Notes under the pieces: model-generated
What the model saw: only the letters and a program-made list of their open reading frames with translations
Told to the model about the DNA's origin: nothing
Database searches by the model: none
DNA from: Paludisphaera borealis
Lineage (GTDB): Bacteria > Planctomycetota > Planctomycetia > Isosphaerales > Isosphaeraceae
DNA length: 64,000 nucleotides
Assembly (NCBI RefSeq): GCF_001956985.1
Contig: NZ_CP019082.1
Location: 5,084,001 to 5,148,000 of the forward strand
Direction of reading: 5' to 3'
Shown here: positions 8,635-17,823 of the stretch, piece by piece
Layout of the letters: each line of letters opens with the position of its first letter
How positions within the stretch are numbered: position 1 is the first letter of the stretch
Translations under genes and position numbers: made by a program

Positions 8635-9289
8635 GCGTCGCCGCGCGGCCATTGGTGCCATTAGCGCGACTTCCGTTTGGGTTGCATACAGCTATTACAA
8701 CATGCTGTCGCGGTCATGCGTTCTCCCTTGAGGGAGAACGCAGTCGGAACGACCGGATGAGGGGGGGAATCACGGGGATTTTCGAAGGCCGAGGTGATCG
8801 AAGTCCCCGAATCCTCTCCTTCGGGGCAATCGTGTTCGGCTCGACATTCGCTCGCAGAAGCTCGAAGTCGATCGCGCGCTTTGGGACCGCCTGCATGGTT
8901 GTAGTTGGGGCTGTGACCCCGGCACGCGCGCCTTGGGACCGGATCGGCCTCCCACCTCCTCTATTGGAGTGCGGGGGTTTTTCCGGATGGGCCGCGTGTT
9001 ACGCGCGGCGGCAAGCCGTCACACTCCAGATCGGCATGGGACCGGCCTCACAGAGGCCGGCTAAAAATCGGTTCGCTTCCAACGCCATCTCAAATCTCGT
9101 GCCGAACACTTATTGCCCTTCGGGGGATCTTCTCCCCGCGCGGCGAGAAGGGAATAGAGCCATCGCCACGTGTGCAACCCAACAGTAAATCGCGCCAGAC
9201 GCCCGGCCTTTGGTTATCCTGGACGTTGCGGCACGGCCGATTCACGATCCTTTTCGTGGGGAAACAGGCTGTAGCAAAGGAACATCCAG
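8635..9289. other. Intergenic region with several hairpins; no supported gene
   Basis: No frame here combines a plausible start with gene-like codon use. It contains an 11-bp perfect hairpin at 8717-8742 (arms TGCGTTCTCCC and GGGAGAACGCA), an 8-bp hairpin at 9042-9060 (CCGGCCTC/GAGGCCGG, loop ACA), and a CTTCTCC...GGCGAGAAG hairpin near 9130-9150. A 28-nt stretch at 9167-9194 resembles one outer end of the palindrome at 3242-3408. Confidence 0.6.
8717..8742. repeat. REP-like perfect hairpin
   Basis: Arms of 11 bases (8717-8727 and 8732-8742) are separated by TTGA. No T-run follows, so it is more likely a REP-type palindrome than an intrinsic terminator, although it lies about 80 bases after the FkbM gene. 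Confidence 0.55.
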
Positions 9290-10114
9290 ATGGCAAATGC
9301 GCAAGCGACTGTCGTTGGACGTGTCGGGTCGATGCGTCGCTATCCGATCAAGTCGATGATCGGTGAGGAACTGGACGTCGCGGAAGTGACTGAGCGCGGC
9401 CTGCGAGGGGATCGGGCTTACGCCCTGGTCGATCTCGAAACCGGCAAGGTGGCCAGCGCCAAGAATCCCAGGCGGTGGCCCAACCTTTTCGAGTTCCGCG
9501 CGGCGATCGTGGGGCCGTCCGGCGACGCCTCGTCGCCGCCTCCGGTTCGGATCACCCTGCCGGGCGGCGACGTGTTGACCACGGACCAGGCCGACGTGGA
9601 TGCGCGGCTGTCCGACGCCGTCGGCCGCCCCGTGCGGCTGGCGCGGTCGGCCTTCGAGGGAGCGATCGCCGAAGGCTACTGGCCCGACCACGAATGGCTC
9701 CCCGCTCCGGACGAGGCGTTTGAATTCGAGTTTCCGCCGGGGTCGTTCTTCGACGGCGCGATGATCCACCTCATCACAACCGCCACGCTCAACCGTTTTC
9801 AGGCCCTCGCGCCCGACAGCCGTTTCGACGTCCGGCGGTTCCGCCCGAACCTCGTGATCGAGCCCGCCGAAGGGATCGACGGCTTCGCCGAGCACGCCTG
9901 GATCGGCCGGACCCTCCAGATCGGCGCCGTCCTCCTCCGCATCGACTCCCCATGCCCCCGATGCGTCATGACCACGCTCCCCCAGGCCGACCTCCCCAAA
10001 GACCCCGCCATCCTCCGCACCATCGTCCAGAAGAACGCCGGAAACGCCGGCGTCTACGCCTCCATCGTCCAAGCCGGAACGACCGCCGTGGGAGACGCCG
10101 TCAGTCTGCTCTAG
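9290..10114 (+). CDS. MOSC-domain protein (MOSC N-terminal beta-barrel type)
   Basis: A 274-residue protein. Residues about 8-120 form the MOSC N-terminal beta-barrel domain (MRRYPIKSMIGEELD and RGLRGDRAYALVD motifs). Residues about 125-270 form the MOSC domain, including FRPNLVI and the cysteine-containing SPCPRCVMTT loop that carries the conserved cysteine thought to bind the molybdenum cofactor sulfide. Relatives include YcbX and the mARC proteins, which handle or use the molybdenum cofactor. An AAGGA precedes the ATG by about 8 bases. It stands alone, although a molybdenum hydroxylase operon lies 24 kb away. Confidence 0.9.
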   Translation: MANAQATVVGRVGSMRRYPIKSMIGEELDVAEVTERGLRGDRAYALVDLETGKVASAKNPRRWPNLFEFRAAIVGPSGDASSPPPVRITLPGGDVLTTDQADVDARLSDAVGRPVRLARSAFEGAIAEGYWPDHEWLPAPDEAFEFEFPPGSFFDGAMIHLITTATLNRFQALAPDSRFDVRRFRPNLVIEPAEGIDGFAEHAWIGRTLQIGAVLLRIDSPCPRCVMTTLPQADLPKDPAILRTIVQKNAGNAGVYASIVQAGTTAVGDAVSLL

Positions 10115-10571
10115 CGTTCTGGAGTCGGAAGTCCGTCCGTCGCGGCCCACGCAGGCTTCGCGACCGTCGATGTCGTGGTTCCTGGCCGACTGTTCGTCCT
10201 TTGGCGACCACGATTGCGCCGGCGTCGATCCCGTCGCCTGGTTTCCCTAATAAGGCCGACAGGGTTTCGGAATGGCACCCGTTCGCCATGTGGGGCGAAT
10301 TCGTCCTCGCGGACAATAAACGCACTATGGCGATAATGGTGGGGGAGCAAACCTGTTTGTGAATTAAATTTAATGCCGGCTAGGCGGTTTTGGATATGGA
10401 AGTGCCTTTTTGTTACTCAAAAGTAGCGTCGGAATGACAAAAATCGCTTGTGGGCGGAGCAAGGCGTTGTAATAATCGGAAACAGGTGAGATTGTATCAA
10501 GAGCGGTGGGATTCTGATCATCGCGGCCGAAGGGTCGCTCTTTATTACCTCTGTCTTTTGGAGGTCTTACG
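10115..10571. other. Intergenic region, partly AT-rich
   Basis: No supported gene. The part from about 10350 to 10440 is clearly richer in A/T than its surroundings and probably holds the promoter for the small downstream gene, but no convincing -35/-10 pair was identified. Confidence 0.5.
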
Positions 10572-10763
10572 ATGTTCTACCGGAAGCGACTCTCGTTTGG
10601 GGCTGGCCTGGCGCTCGTGGCGGCCGAGCTGAGCGGCTTCGCCCAGGTGACTTACCAGCAAACTCCCCAAGCCCAGGTGATGGCGGCTGCGGTGCCCGCC
10701 TCGCACGCCACCCTGCCGCCGGATCAATTTGCGCTTTCCTTTAACTCGAACCTGGCGGCGTGA
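10572..10763 (+). CDS. Small putative secreted protein
   Basis: A 63-residue frame with a strong GGAGG (10560-10564) 7 bases before its ATG. The first 25 residues look like a signal peptide: basic start (YRKR), hydrophobic core (GLALVAAELSG), then a small-residue region. The mature part is Gln/Ala/Pro-rich and has no known motif. The ribosome-binding site and isolated position support a real small gene, but there is no family evidence. Confidence 0.45.
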   Translation: MFYRKRLSFGAGLALVAAELSGFAQVTYQQTPQAQVMAAAVPASHATLPPDQFALSFNSNLAA

Positions 10764-11241
10764 TCGTTTCGCTCGGCAATCTCCCGTTTTAGAGGCCGAA
10801 CGATCTCCTAGCTCACTTCAGTCAAACAAAGATGGTGTTCATTAATGTCAGGACGGGTCAGCCTCAGTACGAACTCAGTACGAAAATGTTGTTCTGCCTC
10901 CGCGGCAAGACTAGACGGATGATTTGGGCGGCGTGCAGGAACCCTGACTACGAGCTTCATTTGAGTCTCGACGATTGATTCGTGGCTGCTCATGGTGTTT
11001 GCCTCGGGGGCCATCGTCGATTGGGCGATCTGGCGGTCAGGTGGACCACCAGTCGGATGAAGCATTCCTAATGTGGCAAGCCGTCGGCGTCATCGACGGC
11101 TTCAGCAACCGAGCGGAGTAAGTCAAGAGCGAGCCAGGCGCCCAACCGACGGCTGATGAGAGATCAGGGTTCTGGACGAAACTTCGGCAGTTCGGGGCTC
11201 AAGTCCGCCTCACTTGGAGGCTGGCATGGGATGACGACCGC
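10764..11241. other. Intergenic region; no gene supported
   Basis: A minus-strand frame at 10808-11065 was considered but its codon use is unbiased. A GGAGG at about 11215-11220 precedes two ATGs (11226 and 11231) that are not in frame with the following gene. Confidence 0.45.
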
Positions 11242-12861
11242 GTGGCGCATCAGTCAGAAGAAAAGTGGCTTCTGCGCCAAATGGCATTTGTTCCCATCTT
11301 CATGCGTCAGATGCGGCTCTACATCCTGCTCGCGGCGATCGTCCTGCTCGGCCACGTTTGCTTTTACGACAACCTGGCGTCCGTCGTCAAAATCTATGCC
11401 GGCCCGATCGACTCGCAGACAGGGAAGCTCGGCGCGAAGCTGGAGGAGATTCTAGGCTCGGCGTTCCCAGAAAAAGGAGCTGCTTCGAGAGTCCCTACTT
11501 TGATGGCGTCGCTCTTCGAGAGGAAAGGGTATCAGGGCGAGAAGCTCTGGTACCAGCTTCCCAAGTGGTTCGTCAATGTCGCTCAGAAGGATGAAGCTTC
11601 TGGCATGCCAAACGACTCCAGGCGCCCGCGAGCCGACGTCCGCACGACCGAGGCCCGCCTTCATAGGCTCGACGAGGATCCCAGTGCTTTGATCATCGTC
11701 CAGGATGGAATTCGACCCTCGGGCGCATCCAAGCTCGAGCGGCTCAACGTCCGGGCCATCGCCGATTTGTACGATTCGTATCTCTACGTCATCGTTGGGT
11801 CGACTGAGAACGGCGAGCCGAAGTTCAAGCAGATCGAAGATCTTCCACCCACGGCGAAGTTCCATGCCGGCCGTGGCGTCCAAAACGAGATAGCGTGCGA
11901 GATCCTCCGCACTTACGGAGTATTAAGCGACTGCAAAAAAGACGACGCGCGGCTCATCGAAATAGATCCCTACCCGCTGCGTGATCAACTCGACGACCTG
12001 AAGAGCGGGCGTCTCGACGTGGTGTTCCTGCTCACGTCGTCCGAGGATCTCCGCGCAGTTATGGATGAGGCAACGCCCATCGAACCGCACGAACTTCATC
12101 TACTGAACGTCGACTTGGCGCCGGCGATCGCCCAGGCGCTGCCTTACGCCGAGGTTACGACGCTGCCGTGGGGGGGCTTCCTGGTCGGAGGTGTGGGACG
12201 GAGGGGAACCGCTGAAACCACGACTCCTAATCACTCGTTGGGGATCACTACGGTGAAGACGCAGACGATCCTCGCGTGCTCAAGCAACATGGCCGACGGC
12301 GTCGTCGCCGCCATCCTCCACGGTCTCTACGATGATTTGCGCATGGGAGACGTCGTGAAGCTGCCGCCTCGTCCCCCCGCCGACCAGAAATTCTTCTACC
12401 CGATGCATGACGCCTCCTTCGCCTTCCATAAAGGAGGACCTCCGCCGGCGTTAAGCTCCTCACCGCTCATCATAGGTTCAATGGGGTTGATCATCGGCCA
12501 GATCGTCTACATCACGTCGCTGATGCGCGAGAAGAAGAGCCTCACGAGAAGCCGTCGAGTCGTCTCCCAGGTGAGGGCGCTGGTCGGCGCCATCGTCCTT
12601 GAGGACATCCGTCAACCTGGGGCGGCGTCCTTCCCGGATGCGATCACTCAGATCAATTCGCTGCACGATCTTGTGATCAGCGACTTCGCTCATGGGCGAA
12701 TCAATAAAGACGCATGCGAGAAAATCAAAGAGTACTGCTCGCTCGGCGTGCGAGTTCTGGATCTCCACGATCGAGCCGTGAGAGACCTGGCCGAAGGAAA
12801 AATCGCTGAGGACTCTTATGCCAAAATCAAGGAATACTGCCTTGATTGCTTCGGCCGCTGA
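11242..12861 (+). CDS. Membrane-anchored TAXI-type solute-binding protein
   Basis: A 539-residue protein from GTG 11242; in-frame ATGs at 11281 and 11302 are alternatives, and no start has a good ribosome-binding site. A hydrophobic helix lies at about residues 24-42 and a second near the C-terminus at about 410-430 (PLIIGSMGLIIGQIVYITSL). Between them is a periplasmic-type domain resembling the TAXI family of TRAP-transporter receptors: LIIVQDGIRPSGASKLERL, a GRLDVVFLLTSS strand-loop, LPYAEVTTLPWGG, and TILACSSNMADGVVAAILHGLYDDL. About 110 cytosolic residues follow the second helix. No TRAP permease genes are adjacent, so a sensory or orphan-receptor role is possible (inference). Codon bias is weaker than in neighbours. 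Confidence 0.65.
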   Translation: MAHQSEEKWLLRQMAFVPIFMRQMRLYILLAAIVLLGHVCFYDNLASVVKIYAGPIDSQTGKLGAKLEEILGSAFPEKGAASRVPTLMASLFERKGYQGEKLWYQLPKWFVNVAQKDEASGMPNDSRRPRADVRTTEARLHRLDEDPSALIIVQDGIRPSGASKLERLNVRAIADLYDSYLYVIVGSTENGEPKFKQIEDLPPTAKFHAGRGVQNEIACEILRTYGVLSDCKKDDARLIEIDPYPLRDQLDDLKSGRLDVVFLLTSSEDLRAVMDEATPIEPHELHLLNVDLAPAIAQALPYAEVTTLPWGGFLVGGVGRRGTAETTTPNHSLGITTVKTQTILACSSNMADGVVAAILHGLYDDLRMGDVVKLPPRPPADQKFFYPMHDASFAFHKGGPPPALSSSPLIIGSMGLIIGQIVYITSLMREKKSLTRSRRVVSQVRALVGAIVLEDIRQPGAASFPDAITQINSLHDLVISDFAHGRINKDACEKIKEYCSLGVRVLDLHDRAVRDLAEGKIAEDSYAKIKEYCLDCFGR

Positions 12862-12945
12862 AGTCTCCTGCCGATCCACCTCCTGCAGGCTCGGAATGAC
12901 GGAAACGTCGCTCTCATCCAGAGTCTCAGAGACCTTGCCTGGATG

Positions 12946-14145
12946 TCACAGGTAACTCAGCCAGGTCGATTCGCGGTGGAGGCGCTTGTATCGGTCGAAC
13001 CACGCGCAGGGGAAGTACAGGATGACCAGCGCGACGAGCCACCATCCGTAGACGGCGGGGAGGCCGAACGACGACGAGAGGGGGGGCTGGACGGGGAAGG
13101 AGTCGACGAACAGCCAGCCGATCGGTTCCCCTCGCGCGAACGCCACGGCGACGGCCAGGCCGTGGATGACGTACCACTGGAGCAGGTAGTAGAACAGCGG
13201 CACCCGTCCCAGCGTCGCGAGCGGCTTTCCGATGGCTCCGATTCCCCCGTCGAACGCCGACAGCGCCACCAGCGCGGGGCCGAGCGTCATGAGCAGGTAG
13301 AGCAACGACGGCGGGTACTTCGTGCAGTTCACGAACGAAAGCACGGTCGTCAGCCCGTCCGCCTCAGACGGCCACGGGCGCGGATCGCCGTATACGTTTG
13401 ATGTTCGCAGGGCCGCGAAAAGCCCGATCGCCGCCAGGCCGAACGTCAGGAGCACCGCCCGGCGTCGGCGAGGCTCCAGGCCGTAGACGCCACCGAGCCA
13501 GTAGCCGACCGCGACGACCGCGAACCACGGGATCAGCGGGTAGCCGATGAAGACGGTCATGCCTCCCGGCAGCTCGGTCATCCCCGGCCTCAGGAGGAAG
13601 TTCACGAGTGGCCGCAACAGTCCGCCGACGTCGGGAGGGACGAGGTCAAACAGGTTGTGGCAGGCGATGACGACCAGACCCAGGGCGCCCACGAACCGCG
13701 CCGGGACGCGGGCCGCCACGAAGGCCGAGAGCAGCACGAACGACCCGCCGATCGACCAGAGGACGATGCCGAGCAAGAGGCTCGGGTTGAGCCGGAACAA
13801 CAGCCCGAATTTCTCGACCGTCTGCTCCAGGAAGATCAGCCAGAGCCCCCGCGTCAGCAGGAATCGCGCGAGCGCCCCGGAATCTAGACCCCGCTCCCCG
13901 GCGAGCCGGGCGCCCACTCCCGCGAGCAGGGCGAACGTCGGGGCGCAAAAATGCGTGACCCAGCGCGTGAAGAAAAGCCCCGCGCCGGCCTTGCTCAGGT
14001 CGGTCGGGCTGATCGATCCGTCCCCGAAGTAGTCCCGCGTGTGGTCGAGGACCATGACGACCATGACCAGCCCGCGCAGCAAGTCCACGCCTTCGAGCCT
14101 GGACCCGGTACGGACGCGCGGGACGTCGGAGATCGCTTGAGCCAT
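12946..14145 (-). CDS. DUF1624 / heparan-alpha-glucosaminide N-acetyltransferase-like membrane protein
   Basis: About 399 residues from ATG 14145 (the frame extends upstream to 14286). The N-terminal LEGVDLLRGLVMVVMVLDHTRDYF motif, with its D-LRG and DHTRD elements, is characteristic of DUF1624 proteins related to eukaryotic HGSNAT, which move acetyl groups across membranes. About ten hydrophobic helices follow, including FCAPTFALLAGVGARLAGERG early and a Trp/Tyr-rich last helix. The substrate is unknown. It is convergent with the TAXI-type gene and divergent from the HsdR-like gene. Confidence 0.87.
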   Translation of the reverse strand: MAQAISDVPRVRTGSRLEGVDLLRGLVMVVMVLDHTRDYFGDGSISPTDLSKAGAGLFFTRWVTHFCAPTFALLAGVGARLAGERGLDSGALARFLLTRGLWLIFLEQTVEKFGLLFRLNPSLLLGIVLWSIGGSFVLLSAFVAARVPARFVGALGLVVIACHNLFDLVPPDVGGLLRPLVNFLLRPGMTELPGGMTVFIGYPLIPWFAVVAVGYWLGGVYGLEPRRRRAVLLTFGLAAIGLFAALRTSNVYGDPRPWPSEADGLTTVLSFVNCTKYPPSLLYLLMTLGPALVALSAFDGGIGAIGKPLATLGRVPLFYYLLQWYVIHGLAVAVAFARGEPIGWLFVDSFPVQPPLSSSFGLPAVYGWWLVALVILYFPCAWFDRYKRLHRESTWLSYL

Positions 14146-14356
14146 CGAATCACCCGCACCAGAGTCAAGGCCCTGGGGAGCAGCCCCGCAAAGCCAGATC
14201 AGCAACATACTCGATGGAAACCGCCAAAGCCAACACTCAACCTGTGCGCCAATCAACCGTAGGGGATTCATTTGCGCAATGAGCAACCGGTTTCCGTGAA
14301 AAAAAGCATGAATCCGAAGTTACTCGCTGGCGGCTCGCTCCTGGTACTGGCATGCT

Positions 14357-14415
14357 ATGGATGGCGCCAATCATCGCCGATTGGTGAACACTTCGCCGGA
14401 GAAGGCCATGCGAGA
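14357..14415 (+). repeat. 59-nt leader-like repeat, copy B (overlaps HsdR-like start)
   Basis: Counterpart of 3523-3581. The hairpin CCAATC-ATCGCC-GATTGG and the TCGCCGGA block immediately precede the nuclease ATG at 14408, so in this copy the repeat forms the translation-initiation region, with GAGAAGG as the ribosome-binding site. Confidence 0.45.
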
Positions 14416-15583
14416 AGCGTTGCAGCAGTACGTCAAGCGCGTCCAGGAGCTTGCGGAGCACGTTCGTGGAAACGAGCAGGCGACGAAGCAAAGCCTGGTC
14501 GGGCCCTTGCTCACCCTCCTGGGCTACGACCTGACCGACCCGCGCGAATGCGTCCCCGAGTACCGGGTCGATTTCGGCGCGAATCGCTCGGTGAAGCCGA
14601 TCGACTGGGCGTTCTTCCAGGCGACCCGGCCGATCTTCTTCGTCGAGGCCAAGGAAGTCGGCAAGCGGCTCGGCAGCTACGACGAGCAGCTCGCCGACTA
14701 CTTCGCCAAGGCGCCCGAGGCGAGGCTGGGAATCCTGACCAACGGTGTCCAATGGCGGTTCTTCACGGACGTGGTGAACCCGAACATCATGGACAAGGAG
14801 CCGTTCGTCAAATGGGACGTCCTCACCGACGAGCAGCCGCCGTTCGACTTCCTGACGCTCATCCAGAAGGCGCAGTACAACACGCAGCTCATCCGGACGT
14901 TCGCCGAACGGAAGCGGGCGCAGAACCTGCTCGTGTCCGAGCTGAACCGCCTGCTCGAGCCCGCCAGTGAATTCGTCAAGCTCGCCATCGCCAACATCGA
15001 AACCCGCCGCATCAGCGACAAGGTCGTGGACGACTGGAAGCCGGTCCTCTCCAACGCGATCAACGAGTGGGCGCGACAGCGCACCCTTACCGCCGTGCTC
15101 GAAAACCCCGCCCGATCCGACAACCAGGCCGCCGCCGAGGGCTCGGAATCCAGCCGGATCGAAACGACCCAGGAGGAGCTGGCCGCATTCGAGATCGTCC
15201 GGCGACACCTCGGCCCCAGCCGCCCCGTCGCCTACGAAGACACGGTGTCGTACTTCAAGATCCACCTCGCCGAACGCTACACCTGGGTGATGTGCCGCCT
15301 CTACCTCGGCCGCAAGCGCCCGACCGTCTGGGTCCCCCTGCCATTGGACCAGGTCCAGCCCATGGCCCCCGGATTCGTCACCAACTCGCCCCAAGCCGGC
15401 TGGACCTGTATCACCCTCGCCGCCGCCAGCGAGATCGAGCGCCTCGGAGACGTCCTCCGCGCCACCTGGGATTCACAAAGGGCAATCCATTCCAAAGGCG
15501 ACGACGGTACCGATCCAGATGCACCAGAAAGCCAGACTCAACCAAATTTAAGCACAGCCGAGTCAGTGAGTCAGGGCGAATAA
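14408..15583 (+). CDS. Type I restriction HsdR N-terminal domain protein (solitary nuclease)
   Basis: A 391-residue protein. Residues about 1-170 match the HSDR_N nuclease domain: TKQSLVGPLLTLLGYD, then a PD-(D/E)XK core seen as D66 (KPIDWAFF), E80 and K82 (FFVEAKEVGK), and GILTNGVQWRFFTD. The C-terminal half (about 230-370) is a separate region with conserved Trp/Tyr residues. There is no helicase motor, methylase or specificity subunit next to it, unlike a full type I system. Proteins of this kind are often found in defence islands. ATG 14408 is preferred over an upstream ATG at 14357 because GAGAAGG precedes it. Neighbours are an IS5 element and a SIR2/PIN pair. Confidence 0.85.
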   Translation: MREALQQYVKRVQELAEHVRGNEQATKQSLVGPLLTLLGYDLTDPRECVPEYRVDFGANRSVKPIDWAFFQATRPIFFVEAKEVGKRLGSYDEQLADYFAKAPEARLGILTNGVQWRFFTDVVNPNIMDKEPFVKWDVLTDEQPPFDFLTLIQKAQYNTQLIRTFAERKRAQNLLVSELNRLLEPASEFVKLAIANIETRRISDKVVDDWKPVLSNAINEWARQRTLTAVLENPARSDNQAAAEGSESSRIETTQEELAAFEIVRRHLGPSRPVAYEDTVSYFKIHLAERYTWVMCRLYLGRKRPTVWVPLPLDQVQPMAPGFVTNSPQAGWTCITLAAASEIERLGDVLRATWDSQRAIHSKGDDGTDPDAPESQTQPNLSTAESVSQGE

Positions 15584-15763
15584 AACCAAAGTCCGAGCCT
15601 GAGAACCCAGCAAGTCTTCTTCTGTATTAATCGACGATTACAGAATAGTTGATTACTCAAGCCGATTCCGTGGCGGCCCTTGCTTTAGAACACTATCATT
15701 GACCTTGGCGATGATCGTATATGCTCAAGCAAGCATTTGGCCGTAGCCCGCGGGCTCGTCTTA

Positions 15764-16698
15764 GAGGCTATCCCGTAATGATGTCCTGGTTTTTATGGTA
15801 CTTGAACGGGATCGCCGGCCTTGAGCGATCGGGCTTCAAGAACTTGAGCATGCGATGAATAGAGCTGATGCGGATCATCGACTCGCTGCTCTCGGCGTGG
15901 TGCTCGTAATTCCGACTGTGTCGCCGATGCCGCCCCAGCCAGGCGAACGTCCGCTCCACCACCCAGCGCCTCGGCAGCTTCACAAACCCTTGGCTTCCCG
16001 GCGGCCGCTCCACGACCTCGATCCTGTACCCGGCCGAGGCCTCCGCCAGCCAGCCGTCGAGGTGGTGGTTGCGATACTTGCCGTCGCCCCAGACCAACGC
16101 CAACCGGCTTCGATGCTCGGCCGTCAGCCGCCCCAGCACCTGGGGGGCGTGCGTCCCGTCGTCGGCGGACGCCGCCGAGACCGCCACGACCAGCAGCAAC
16201 CCCAGCGTATCCACGATGATATGTCGTTTCACGCCGGTCAGCTTCTTGCCGCCGTCGTAGCCCCGTTCGCCCCCTGTCTCGGTCCCCTTGACCGTCTGGC
16301 TGTCGATGCTCCCGGCGCTTGGGGACGGCTCCCGCCCGGCCGTCGTGCGGACCTGGCGGCGCAGGGCGTCCAGGATGAGTTGCCATGTGCCGTCGTCCCG
16401 CCACTGGGCGAAGTGGTTGTAGACGGTGCTCTTGGCCGGCAGGTCGTGCGGCAGCATATCCCACTGGCACCCCGAGCGGTTGAGGTAGAGGATGGCATTG
16501 AGCACCTCCCGCATGTCGTTGGTCCGGGGCCGTCCGACCTGGGGAACGGGGATCAAGGGCTCGACGATCGCCCACTGTTCGTCGGTCAGGTCGGACGGGT
16601 AGGGCTTACGCATCGAACGGTGCTCCTGCGGCGATGAATCCTGCGAACCTCCTGGGAGGACAAGAGTTTACGATCTTCTAGAATTACGGGATAGCCTC
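15764..16698 (-). mobile_element. IS5-family insertion sequence, intact, 935 bp
   Basis: Perfect 16-base terminal inverted repeats (GAGGCTATCCCGTAAT at 15764-15779 and its complement at 16683-16698) enclose one full-length transposase. Flanking TTA on both sides (15761-15763 and 16699-16701) is a 3-bp target duplication. Perfect ends and an intact gene point to recent insertion. The right end lies 18 bases before the ATG of the SIR2-like gene. Confidence 0.95.
15768..16613 (-). CDS. IS5-family transposase
   Basis: A 281-residue DDE transposase. The N-terminal DUF4096-like domain ([18 protein letters not shown], then a [16 protein letters not shown] motif) precedes the DDE catalytic core. Visible pieces are the first Asp in [11 protein letters not shown], the [13 protein letters not shown] segment, the second Asp in LVWGDGKY, and the [15 protein letters not shown] motif containing the catalytic Glu. 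Length and motifs are complete and the frame is unbroken, so it is probably functional. Its stop codon lies inside the left terminal repeat. Confidence 0.95.
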   Translation of the reverse strand: MRKPYPSDLTDEQWAIVEPLIPVPQVGRPRTNDMREVLNAILYLNRSGCQWDMLPHDLPAKSTVYNHFAQWRDDGTWQLILDALRRQVRTTAGREPSPSAGSIDSQTVKGTETGGERGYDGGKKLTGVKRHIIVDTLGLLLVVAVSAASADDGTHAPQVLGRLTAEHRSRLALVWGDGKYRNHHLDGWLAEASAGYRIEVVERPPGSQGFVKLPRRWVVERTFAWLGRHRRHSRNYEHHAESSESMIRISSIHRMLKFLKPDRSRPAIPFKYHKNQDIITG

Positions 16699-16716
16699 TT
16701 AGTTATTGGAGGAATC

Positions 16717-17823
16717 ATGCCGCTTCACGAAAATAGCAGTCTTAGAACCTGGTCGGAAATCGAAAAACTGCTTCCTCCCCACGTTGATTACAACAGGCGT
16801 GGCATCCTAATAGGCAACGGGGCTAGCACGGCCATCTGGCACAAATTCCGCTATTCGACGCTCTTCTCGATCGCGTGTGATCCATCTAGGGAGTCTCACC
16901 TTGAGGGGTATGACCAGCGGGTGTTCGATCAGCTCGGTACTGTCAACTTCGAAGCTGTGCTATCCGCGATTGTCATGGCTGGTAAGGTTTGGAAAGTCTT
17001 CAACAAACCGCAGGAGGACATCGGGGATCTACGGAAGAGTTACTCAAGAATTAAGCACTGCCTCATCTCCGCTGTAAAGTCTGTTCACGCTCCCTACGAC
17101 CAATTCGATGACGAACGAAAAAAAACAGTGTCCGAGGCCTTAAAGGAATTCGGTTACGTGTATTCGACAAATTACGACCTAATGCTCTACTGGGCTATGA
17201 TGGACAATCCTCGCGCCTTCAAAGATTTCTTCTGGGTGAGTGACGATAAGGACGAACGCAACTGGTTCGACCTCGGCGACACTGACGAGTGGGACGACAA
17301 GACAACCAAGGTGTTCTACCTGCACGGCGGGCTTCATCTTCGCAAGGAGCCGCGAGGAACATTCAAGATCATCGGTGGCGAGGCGGGGAATTTGCTCAAC
17401 CAATTCGACGTGCAGGGTGAGGCGATTCCATTGTTTATAAGTGAAGGGACTCACAAAGACAAGCACTCAGCGATCGTCAGGAACGAGTATTTATCGTTCG
17501 CGTATGAGAAATTCTCAAAGCATAGAGGCTCACTGGTAGTCTTCGGCCATGCGCTCAGCGAGCAGTACGACCAACACTTGGTCGAAGCGATGAAGAAATG
17601 GAGGCGATACGACCAGAAACGTCATCGCGGCAACACGATTCGACGAGTTATTGCATTTTCCATGGTTCCCTGGGAAGACGAGACTCAGATCATTGCCCAG
17701 AAGGTGAGGCTCCGCCGGGAGTTGGCGGATCACTATGAGCTCTATTTCTTCGACTCGACGACCCATCCGTTGGGAGCCGACAGCCTACGTGTCGCCGAAA
17801 AGATTCAGACAGGAGTGTGCTGA
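16717..17823 (+). CDS. SIR2-like (DUF4917-type) protein, putative NADase of a defence cassette
   Basis: A 368-residue protein with the fingerprints of the SIR2-like nucleotide-binding fold. These are GILIGNGASTAIW (residues 29-41), YSTNYDLMLYWAM (149-161, Asn152 and Asp154), LHGG with His203, and the late VVFGHALSEQYDQHLVEAM (274-292). This arrangement matches DUF4917, a SIR2-related family. SIR2-like domains in anti-phage systems such as Thoeris and DSR degrade NAD+. A GGAGG lies about 8 bases before ATG 16717. The stop abuts the start of the PIN-like gene. GC and codon bias are lower than in the surrounding genome, suggesting transfer. The IS5 element sits 18 bases upstream. Confidence 0.8.
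   Translation: MPLHENSSLRTWSEIEKLLPPHVDYNRRGILIGNGASTAIWHKFRYSTLFSIACDPSRESHLEGYDQRVFDQLGTVNFEAVLSAIVMAGKVWKVFNKPQEDIGDLRKSYSRIKHCLISAVKSVHAPYDQFDDERKKTVSEALKEFGYVYSTNYDLMLYWAMMDNPRAFKDFFWVSDDKDERNWFDLGDTDEWDDKTTKVFYLHGGLHLRKEPRGTFKIIGGEAGNLLNQFDVQGEAIPLFISEGTHKDKHSAIVRNEYLSFAYEKFSKHRGSLVVFGHALSEQYDQHLVEAMKKWRRYDQKRHRGNTIRRVIAFSMVPWEDETQIIAQKVRLRRELADHYELYFFDSTTHPLGADSLRVAEKIQTGVC

Noticed and set aside
9042-9060. Intrinsic terminator
   Set aside because: The hairpin is followed by CTAAAAATC on the plus strand and lies far from the FkbM stop; more likely a repeat palindrome.
10808-11065. 85-codon minus-strand frame
   Set aside because: Third-position GC is about 50%, unlike genes of this genome, and there is no ribosome-binding site or homology I recognise.
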